9,672 nucleotides of DNA from an uncultured Collinsella sp. Lineage in GTDB: Bacteria; Actinomycetota; Coriobacteriia; Coriobacteriales; Coriobacteriaceae. Location of the stretch: NCBI GenBank assembly GCA_958427895.1, contig CAUADW010000064.1:1-9672 (forward strand), in the 5' to 3' direction. The position numbers and the translations under genes were made by a program. Positions 1 through 4,693 of this stretch are shown here, piece after piece (position 1 is the stretch's first letter; every line of letters begins with the position of its first letter). Under the pieces are notes generated by a model. That model made no database searches and was not told the DNA's origin. It saw only the letters and a list, made by a program, of their open reading frames with translations.

Positions 1-257
1 TCGACGTCGAGACGCTGTCCTCGCTCGAGGCGGCGCTGCTCGAGTTCCCGGGCTGTTCGGTGGTCATTAGCCACGACCGTATGTTCCTGGACCGCGTCGC
101 CACGCACATCCTGGCGTGGGAAGGCACCGACGAGAACCCGGGCAACTGGTATTGGTTTGAGGGCAACTTCGAGGCCTATCAGGCCAACCGTATCGAGCGC
201 CTGGGCGAGGACGCAGCCCAGCCGCATCGTATCCACCGCAAGCTGACGCGTGACTAG
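1..257 (+). CDS. ettA: EttA, ABC-F translational throttle ATPase (3' end only)
   Basis: The reading frame is open from base 3 and gives the last 84 residues of an ABC-F protein, ending at TAG 255-257; the 5' part lies outside the window. EttA is a soluble, ribosome-associated ATPase that binds the E site and gates the first elongation step according to ATP/ADP level. The fragment starts in the stretch after the Walker B/D-loop of the second ATPase domain (DVETLSSLEAALLEFPGC), runs through the H-loop (VVISHDRMFLDRVATHIL), where the histidine contacts the ATP gamma phosphate, and ends with the EttA-type tail (GNFEAYQ, then RLGEDAAQPHRIHRK). The conserved tail separates EttA from other ABC-F members such as Uup. 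A strong terminator follows within 15 bases, so this is the last gene of its transcript. Nothing looks broken in the visible part. Confidence 0.93.
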   Translation, partial: DVETLSSLEAALLEFPGCSVVISHDRMFLDRVATHILAWEGTDENPGNWYWFEGNFEAYQANRIERLGEDAAQPHRIHRKLTRD

Positions 258-267
258 TAGCAAGTAG

Positions 268-296
268 AAAGGCCGCCACCAAGGGCGGCCTTTCTT
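268..296 (+). terminator. Intrinsic terminator of ettA
   Basis: A perfect 10-bp stem (AAAGGCCGCC at 268-277 with GGCGGCCTTT at 284-293) closes a 6-base loop and ends in a short, C-interrupted T run (TTTCTT, 291-296). It starts 11 bases after the ettA stop codon. The A run on the left arm could let it work weakly in the other direction, but no minus-strand gene needs it. Confidence 0.88.
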
Positions 297-332
297 GTAG
301 CGATTGCACTGCAGCTATGCCCTGGCTGCTGG

Positions 333-349
333 TTTGATTCATAATCAAA
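333..349. promoter_or_regulatory. 17-bp palindrome upstream of the peptidase gene
   Basis: TTTGATT (333-339) and AATCAAA (343-349) form a perfect 7-bp inverted repeat around CAT. It is AT-rich, lacks a T tail and sits about 190 bases before the peptidase start, so it reads better as a protein-binding site than as a terminator. The binding protein is unknown. A chance palindrome in AT-rich sequence is possible. Confidence 0.35.
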
Positions 350-427
350 GTCATCTCTTTGGGATTAAAGCCCGTTTTTGCTATGAGTGATTTTCTAATT
401 CCGTTTAAAACGTAAAGACGCATTGGG

Positions 428-503
428 TTGCAAGGACATAAGCAAATCGAATTGAAATATAACCAGTGCTGTAACGTTAAAAAAAAGATTATAGAATAGG
501 AGT
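428..503 (+). promoter_or_regulatory. Probable promoter zone of the peptidase-lipoprotein operon
   Basis: The gene-free stretch 297-537 turns sharply AT-rich towards its 3' end, unlike the rest of the window. It has several promoter-like hexamers but no clean pair: TTGCAA (428-433), TTGAAA (452-457), TATAAC (458-463) and TATAGA (490-495). The best single -10 candidates are TATAAC and TATAGA. Neither has a good -35 at 16-18 bp; the nearest to TATAAC is AGGACA at 433-438, 19 bp away. A GGAG at 499-502 is 35 bases from the start codon and has no start codon at the right distance, so it is not the ribosome site of the peptidase gene. The exact transcription start cannot be fixed from sequence. 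Confidence 0.35.
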
Positions 504-537
504 ACCTTATAAGTCGCTTCTCTAGAAAGAAGAACAT

Positions 538-1665
538 ATGCTTTCGCGTCGTCGTTTTCTGCAACTTGTCGCGTCTTCAATTGTCGCCTTAGCCGCACGT
601 CCGAAAGAGGTTTTTGCTTCGACGGGCAATATTGATGGTGAGCAGATACAATTTACTTCTGAAATTGCGCAAGAGCTTGCCGATAAATATATAAAGGGAC
701 TCCTCGGCTATTCGTATACGCCTTCTGACCCTATTCCTTTTGTAGATGTTGATGGGTCCCCGCTTGGTTACATTGTTCCGGTTGTGACATCTAATAGAGC
801 CGCGGGCTATTTGGTTTTAGATGCTTCAGATGATGAAATACTTACGGGATATCGTTTTGGAGACGGCTTAGTCAGCCCTATGGATCGGGGAGGAGATCTT
901 GGTGTCGAGTCTTATTCTTTCAATAACCCAGTCGTAATGATCAATCCATTCGAATTCGGCGTGCAATCTTTGGACGGTTCAATAACAACAAATTGCGGAA
1001 GAACAATCCCGGCTGTTTCCATAGAAGGACGGCCTGTCGTTTTATCGAATAAACCTTCAAGCTGGAACGATGTTGTAATTTACGCAACTCAAATGCAGGA
1101 TTACACAGTATCTGGATTTCGTTCCATTTCTCAGTTTATGTCATATGATGAAAGCGAGATTAAGAGGCTTACCGCCCACTATGCTTGTATGGTGACAGCT
1201 TTTTCGAACGTTGCGGAACTGTATGGCATTGCCAATTTATATAGCGACCCTTCGCAATATATGCAGATATGGAATTACACCAATACCCATGCTCTTTCCG
1301 ATGAAGAACAGACTGTTCCCGGCGTTGTTTTGGGTGGAACGCCGATATCAACCTGTGCAACGGGGTTTACAAATTACTGCGCAAGCAGAGGAAGTACTCT
1401 TATCGCCCGCACTGTCTCCTCTCCGGCTATCGCGAGCATTCAAAATGAGATTAACTCTAATAGACCGAATGTTCTACATGCGAGTTTGTACAACGGATCA
1501 GCCCATTCTGTAACAGCGGAGGCTTACGCCACACTTACTGGTAAGAAAACTGGAGAGACAAGGCAGATGATTGGCATAGCGGACGGCTGGAATTCATCTT
1601 TATCCTTCCTGAAGTATAATCAGAGCTATTATGCGTGGACTTATGGAACGACTTTTTCGAAGTAG
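538..1665 (+). CDS. Tat-exported C39-like (papain-fold) cysteine peptidase, predicted
   Basis: This 375-residue protein begins with a twin-arginine signal: SRRRFLQL at 3-10, a hydrophobic stretch at about 10-20 and a plausible cleavage site after VFA (25-27). It should therefore be exported folded by the Tat system. Residues about 35-130 resemble the propeptide-like domain of C10/C39-type peptidases (GYIVPVV, then GYLVLDASDDEILTGY). A papain-type core follows: candidate catalytic Cys217 in HYACMVTAFSNVAELYG, His323 in NGSAHSVTAEAY, and a C-terminal IADGWNSSLSFLKYN (347-361) that could supply the Asp/Asn. Cys217 starts a helix, as expected for this fold. The ATG at 538 is preceded only by a purine run (GAAAGAAGA, 525-533), so initiation may be weak. 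Base composition is much lower in GC than the neighbours (26 of 60 bases at 661-720, against 37 of 60 at 5581-5640), which suggests transfer. The fold and active site are family-level inference; substrate unknown. It could be a degraded-activity peptidase or a binding protein of the same fold. Confidence 0.72.
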   Translation: MLSRRRFLQLVASSIVALAARPKEVFASTGNIDGEQIQFTSEIAQELADKYIKGLLGYSYTPSDPIPFVDVDGSPLGYIVPVVTSNRAAGYLVLDASDDEILTGYRFGDGLVSPMDRGGDLGVESYSFNNPVVMINPFEFGVQSLDGSITTNCGRTIPAVSIEGRPVVLSNKPSSWNDVVIYATQMQDYTVSGFRSISQFMSYDESEIKRLTAHYACMVTAFSNVAELYGIANLYSDPSQYMQIWNYTNTHALSDEEQTVPGVVLGGTPISTCATGFTNYCASRGSTLIARTVSSPAIASIQNEINSNRPNVLHASLYNGSAHSVTAEAYATLTGKKTGETRQMIGIADGWNSSLSFLKYNQSYYAWTYGTTFSK

Positions 1666-2035
1666 GGCGATTCGTCTAGCCCTGTCTTTGGTGCTGATGG
1701 CTTCATTGGTGGGCTGTTCAACAAAGGAAGAGATATCGCGCGGAGGTTCCGGAGAAGTGACTGCGACAGACTCAGGTTCATTAGAAATAGCTGGCGGGCA
1801 TGCCGATGTGATGTTACAAGGAAAAGGCGTGCTTAGGTCGATTGATGCTGAAGACGCTGTCTGCTCAATAGAGGATTTGAAGACAGGTGAAACTGCACCG
1901 TACCGAGTCTCAGATAATGCTGCGAATATGATTGAGTCGATACCGACTGGAGCGCAGGTTTCTTTTAGATACTTTGCTCCGCAACTTGAGGATGAGCTTG
2001 CTTCTCTGGTGTCTATATGCACCGATGACAACTAA
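1631..2035 (+). CDS. Small lipoprotein overlapping the peptidase gene
   Basis: This 134-residue protein has a basic N-terminus, a hydrophobic segment (about 15-27) and a lipobox LVGC with the acceptor Cys29. It should be a lipid-anchored protein on the outer face of the cytoplasmic membrane. The mature part (about 105 residues) has a flexible Ser/Gly/Thr start and then alternating hydrophobic strands (GKGVLRSIDAEDAVCSI, later GAQVSFRYF), a pattern that would suit a small beta-barrel such as an OB-like fold. Cys78 and Cys130 could form a disulfide. The family is not recognised. The start at 1631 lies 35 bases inside the peptidase gene; the ATG at 1643 is an alternative that also keeps the signal and lipobox. 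Neither has a clear ribosome site, so translation is probably coupled to the peptidase. The same low GC suggests the two genes arrived together. A role as inhibitor, anchor or partner of the peptidase is only an inference from linkage. Confidence 0.7.
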   Translation: MRGLMERLFRSRAIRLALSLVLMASLVGCSTKEEISRGGSGEVTATDSGSLEIAGGHADVMLQGKGVLRSIDAEDAVCSIEDLKTGETAPYRVSDNAANMIESIPTGAQVSFRYFAPQLEDELASLVSICTDDN

Positions 2036-2048
2036 AAGGCCTGAATTC

Positions 2049-2090
2049 AAAAGGCCTCGGATGGTCAATTGGCTATCCGAGGCCTTTTTT
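2049..2090. terminator. Bidirectional terminator between convergent genes
   Basis: A 13-bp stem (2049-2061 with 2076-2088) with a 14-base loop carries T6 on the right (2085-2090) and A4 on the left, so it can end transcription from both sides. It serves the lipoprotein gene (+) and the 435-aa gene (-), whose TAA stop (2089-2091) lies in the T/A run itself. The left-arm sequence AAAAGGCCT also occurs at 2034-2042, overlapping the lipoprotein stop, and could pair with the same right arm. Confidence 0.9.
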
Positions 2091-3396
2091 ACTCAACCGG
2101 GGCTTCGACCTTGTCGATGGCCCAGGCGGCTCCGAGACCGCCGGTGGTGTTGCGGCGGATGCGCACGGTAACCTCGCGGCGCTCGCCGGCCTGCGTGTAG
2201 CACAGGGGGAAGCTTGCGCGGTTTCGCGCGGCCTCGATGGTACCGCGCTCGCGGGCGATCCAGTAGTACTCGCCGACAATGCCGAGGGTATCGGCGCCGT
2301 AGGGGAGATAGGTCGACAGCTGGTGCAGAAGCGGGCCGGGGCAGAAGACCTCGGTTGCGAAATCGACGGGGAAGTCCTCGGGGATGGCGGGCGCTACGGG
2401 TGCGGGGGTTGGGGCCTCTGCGAGTACCGAAGCCGGTGCCGGTGCGGGAATTTGGTCGCAAGCAGAGGCGGGCACGGATTCGATGACGGGTGCGAACTCC
2501 AGCGTCGTCTTCGGCTTGATTGTGGAATCTGCGGGCTTCACGGTGACGGGCGCGTCTGCAGCTTCAGTTTCAACCTCAACCTGCGTCGCGCTCTCATTCT
2601 CGACGCTCGACTTTGCCTCGATGGGCGTGGATGCCATGGTGGTGATGCCGGCATTGGCATTCTCGGGGTCATAGACGACCGTGAGCGAGATGGCGGGCTG
2701 CGGCGTCTCGGGTTCCGGCGCCGACTCGGTAGCGTCTTGATCTGTGGGCTCGTCGGACTGATCGTCCTCGGCCTCGTCGCCAAAGACATCGCTGTTTTGG
2801 AACGCAGGCGGCTCGGGTTGGTCAGCGGCTTCTTCGGTTGTCGACTTGGGCGCTTCGTTGAGCTCCACAGTGGCTTCCTGCTCGGATATGACTTTGGGAT
2901 CGGTCGTGGCGGCGATTTCGGTTTCGGCTTCTGCCGTTACCTCAATAGCGACTTCGATCTCTGTCTCGGGCTCGGGTTCCGGCGCGGCTTCAACCATGGT
3001 TTCTGGCTCGGTGCGCTTAACGTGCTTGGGGCGCACGGCCTTGAGGTCCTTCTCACCGCGCTTTTTCTTTTTGTAGGACTGCTTGGCGCCCTTGGCGGTC
3101 TTGGGCTTGTCCTCGCCCTTGGCAAGTGCGGCATCCCAGGCCTCGTTGGCGATGACGGTGGCATACAGGCGGCCGCCCTTAAAGACGGTCAGCTTAACGC
3201 AGTCGTTGAGCTCCTCGAGCAGCTCGCGCGTGGACTCGAAGCCCAGGTCATAAGCGGCCATATCACCAGCGGCGAGTGCCTCCTCGACCTGCGTCATAAA
3301 CGTTTGCTTGCCGCATCCAATCGCATCGCGCAGCAGGCGATACAGATAGATGTGGTTGCCCAGCGAAAGCGTGGGCCTAACTATTGTCTTGCTCAT
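2089..3396 (-). CDS. Unknown two-domain protein with long acidic linker
   Basis: This 435-residue protein has no signal peptide or membrane segment and is predicted cytoplasmic. Residues 1-95 form a compact domain (LSLGNHIYLYRLLRDAIGCG, then YDLGFESTRELLEEL and VKLTVFKGGRLYATV). Its helix pattern and terminal beta strands recall winged-helix or LOTUS-type nucleic-acid-binding modules, but this is a shape guess. A strongly basic patch follows (about 97-128, KQSYKKKKRGEK). Residues about 129-341 are a low-complexity linker rich in Glu, Pro, Thr and Ala. A second compact domain fills 342-435 (FCPGPLLHQLSTYLPYG, GEYYWIARERG, REVTVRIRRNTTGG). The start at 3396 is chosen because AGAGGAGA lies at ideal distance upstream on the minus strand (3403-3410); an in-frame ATG 13 codons earlier has no such site and would fall across the predicted promoter and operator. 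The long open frame opposite it is a shadow of the biased linker. Family and function are not recognised. Confidence 0.82.
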   Translation of the reverse strand: MSKTIVRPTLSLGNHIYLYRLLRDAIGCGKQTFMTQVEEALAAGDMAAYDLGFESTRELLEELNDCVKLTVFKGGRLYATVIANEAWDAALAKGEDKPKTAKGAKQSYKKKKRGEKDLKAVRPKHVKRTEPETMVEAAPEPEPETEIEVAIEVTAEAETEIAATTDPKVISEQEATVELNEAPKSTTEEAADQPEPPAFQNSDVFGDEAEDDQSDEPTDQDATESAPEPETPQPAISLTVVYDPENANAGITTMASTPIEAKSSVENESATQVEVETEAADAPVTVKPADSTIKPKTTLEFAPVIESVPASACDQIPAPAPASVLAEAPTPAPVAPAIPEDFPVDFATEVFCPGPLLHQLSTYLPYGADTLGIVGEYYWIARERGTIEAARNRASFPLCYTQAGERREVTVRIRRNTTGGLGAAWAIDKVEAPVE

Positions 3397-3408
3397 GGCA
3401 AATCTCCT

Positions 3409-3424
3409 CTTTACACATGTAAAG
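3409..3424 (-). promoter_or_regulatory. Palindromic operator candidate at the 435-aa gene start site
   Basis: CTTTACA (3409-3415) and TGTAAAG (3418-3424) form a perfect 7-bp inverted repeat with a 2-bp centre. On the minus strand it begins one base after a -10-like TAAGAT (3431-3426) and runs up to the ribosome site, so it covers the expected transcription start. This is the usual place for a repressor to bind. The matching regulator is not identifiable here; the gene's own N-terminal domain is one possibility. Confidence 0.5.
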
Positions 3425-3425
3425 C

Positions 3426-3431
3426 ATCTTA
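3426..3431 (-). promoter_or_regulatory. Candidate -10 box of the 435-aa gene
   Basis: Read on the minus strand, this is TAAGAT (4 of 6 with TATAAT), 30 bases before the start codon. No good -35 lies at 16-18 bp; that area is instead occupied by a second palindrome (3438-3453). The promoter may depend on an activator or be simply weak. Confidence 0.4.
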
Positions 3432-3437
3432 CCATCG

Positions 3438-3453
3438 CATGGCGTTCGCCATG
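3438..3453. promoter_or_regulatory. Second palindrome upstream of the 435-aa gene
   Basis: CATGGCG (3438-3444) and CGCCATG (3447-3453) form a perfect 7-bp inverted repeat with centre TT. It has the same 7-2-7 geometry as the palindrome at 3409-3424 but a different sequence. Its position corresponds to the -35 region. It could be a regulator site or a small hairpin; GC-rich chance palindromes are not rare. Confidence 0.3.
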
Positions 3454-3468
3454 GCGGCGCCCAAGGCA

Positions 3469-3502
3469 AACGGGCGCGAACCGCTTTCGATTCGCGCCCG
3501 TT
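3469..3502 (-). terminator. Probable terminator of the membrane-protein gene
   Basis: A perfect 12-bp GC-rich stem (3469-3480 with 3491-3502) and 10-base loop lie 34 bases after the minus-strand stop at 3537. The T run on the minus strand is only three bases, so termination may be incomplete and some read-through into the 435-aa gene is possible. Confidence 0.65.
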
Positions 3503-3536
3503 GTACAGGTCGGTTATCTATGAGAGGCAAACGTAC

Positions 3537-4490
3537 TTAGTTGCCCGATGCCGTGCCTTGGCTCGAGTTGTCAGATGCCGTGCCGGAAGCGGTTCCGCTC
3601 GAGCTGTTGGTGTTGTTACTGTCTGCCGTGCCCGTTCCCGACGTGGTGTCGCTCGTCTGGCCTCCCGTGTTCGGCTGTGAACCGTCATTCGTTTGGCTTG
3701 AGTCGGTCGTGCCGGACGGCGTGCCACTGTTGGCCGTAGAGGAATCGGTGCCCTGCGATTGGTTTTGGGTGTTCGAGGACGAATTGGCAGAGGTAGGACT
3801 GTCTTGCGTGTCGTCCGTCTGTGCCTGCTGATCCTGCGGCTGAGTGTTGCCATTTGCATCGCTCTCGGTCGTGCGCGACGACAGGATTGGCTCGGGACGC
3901 TCGCCCAGACCCTCACCGGCAGTGGTGATAAGGATGGCGCCGGCGCAGGCGATGACCGCGACGATGGCGATGGCGATCGAGAAGACGATGACCTTCTTTT
4001 GTGTCTGGCTGCGCTCTGCCGCCGCCTTGGCGCGCAGGCTGTTGGGGGCGACGCGCGCCGTGGTCGCGCGTCCCGCAACCTGGCGCATTTCCTGCGTGGT
4101 CGCGGCGCCACCTAGGTGCTCCTCGACATCGGGCTCAACGGGCTCGTAGGCGCCGGCAGGGTAGTCGACAGCGGCATGCGTGCCCTTGATTGCTTCGGCG
4201 CTGGCAGAGATAAAGTGGCGGTAGACCTGCGAGGACACAACGGTGATGACCGAGCTCACGGCGGCACCAATTACTGAACCAGCGATACCAATCTTGGAGG
4301 CAAGCGCGACGCTCGTGGCAGCAGCTGCGGCGCCGGCGATGATCTGGGGAATGGAAATGTCATCGAACAGGCCCTTTTTGGGCGCGATGGCCATGGTCTG
4401 TCCGATGGAATGGTTCTCGTGCACGCCGTTGTTGAGCGATGCCGGCGTCATGACGCGCGTGCGCGGCGCGTCGGTGTACTTGGTTGTCAT
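3537..4490 (-). CDS. Unknown membrane protein with Ser/Thr/Asn-rich tail
   Basis: This 317-residue protein has a polar N-terminus, then a hydrophobic Ala/Gly/Ser/Val stretch (about 47-87, SIPQIIAGAAAAATSVALAS and onward) that could be a helical hairpin or a membrane-associated segment. A charged region (88-166, ending RSQTQKK) follows, then a clear transmembrane helix (about 167-188, VIVFSIAIAIVAVIACAGAI). The final 120 residues are low-complexity Ser, Thr, Asn, Gly, Gln and Asp. The KK before the helix suggests the middle region is cytoplasmic and the tail outside. There is no LPXTG sorting motif and no signal peptide. The start at 4490 is supported by GGGAGGA six bases upstream on the minus strand; the longer in-frame start (4586) lacks such a site. 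The tail looks like a cell-wall-spanning, possibly glycosylated, stalk, but no terminal domain follows it. Function not recognised. Confidence 0.8.
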   Translation of the reverse strand: MTTKYTDAPRTRVMTPASLNNGVHENHSIGQTMAIAPKKGLFDDISIPQIIAGAAAAATSVALASKIGIAGSVIGAAVSSVITVVSSQVYRHFISASAEAIKGTHAAVDYPAGAYEPVEPDVEEHLGGAATTQEMRQVAGRATTARVAPNSLRAKAAAERSQTQKKVIVFSIAIAIVAVIACAGAILITTAGEGLGERPEPILSSRTTESDANGNTQPQDQQAQTDDTQDSPTSANSSSNTQNQSQGTDSSTANSGTPSGTTDSSQTNDGSQPNTGGQTSDTTSGTGTADSNNTNSSSGTASGTASDNSSQGTASGN

Positions 4491-4555
4491 ACGGGGTCCT
4501 CCCGGTGTAAATCTGCTTCGTTTCGTGTAGCCATCAGGGTACCCACCAGATGTGA

Positions 4556-4594
4556 ATCGTACGTGACATTTAACAGATACCATCAACTCATCAA
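4556..4594 (-). promoter_or_regulatory. Candidate promoter of the membrane-protein gene
   Basis: On the minus strand, TTGATG occurs twice (4594-4589 and 4586-4581), eight bases apart. The second lies 19 bp from TACGAT (4561-4556), a fair -10; the first lies 15 bp from TTAAAT (4573-4568). Both pairings have imperfect spacing, so the exact promoter is uncertain. It would run divergently from nadE. Confidence 0.35.
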
Positions 4595-4599
4595 TTGCT

Positions 4600-4612
4600 C
4601 ACCAAGTTGGTG
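4600..4612. promoter_or_regulatory. 13-bp palindrome in the nadE divergent region
   Basis: CACCAA (4600-4605) and TTGGTG (4607-4612) are a perfect 6-bp inverted repeat around one G. It lies between the divergent candidate promoters, 27 bp upstream of the nadE -10, so a bound protein could affect both genes. It does not match an NAD-repressor site that I can recall with confidence. Confidence 0.35.
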
Positions 4613-4639
4613 GGATGCGGTTACACCCGGCGGTTGAAC

Positions 4640-4645
4640 TACAAT
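4640..4645 (+). promoter_or_regulatory. Candidate -10 box of nadE
   Basis: TACAAT matches the -10 consensus at 5 of 6 positions and lies 48 bases before the nadE start, with no terminator between. The -35 area (4617-4624, GCGGTTAC) is poor. Confidence 0.5.
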
Positions 4646-4693
4646 AGGACTTGCTAATTGTTGTGAATGGCGTCTACGCACGGGAGCATTCTT

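Noticed and set aside
452..495. TTGAAA and TATAGA as one promoter pair for the peptidase gene
   Set aside because: The spacing is 32 bp, far outside the 16-19 bp range.
67..598. Minus-strand open frames across the ettA end and the AT-rich leader
   Set aside because: They overlap ettA, its terminator and the peptidase start, and have no ribosome site or recognisable domain.
2323..3540. Long open frame on the + strand opposite the 435-aa gene (Gly/Leu/Arg-rich)
   Set aside because: It is produced by the biased codons of the acidic linker read in reverse, has no ribosome site and runs through the promoter and palindromes of the real gene.
3537..3900. Tandem repeats in the Ser/Thr/Asn-rich coding tail
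   Set aside because: The tail is low in complexity but no fixed repeat unit could be defined by eye, and the DNA is not an exact tandem repeat.
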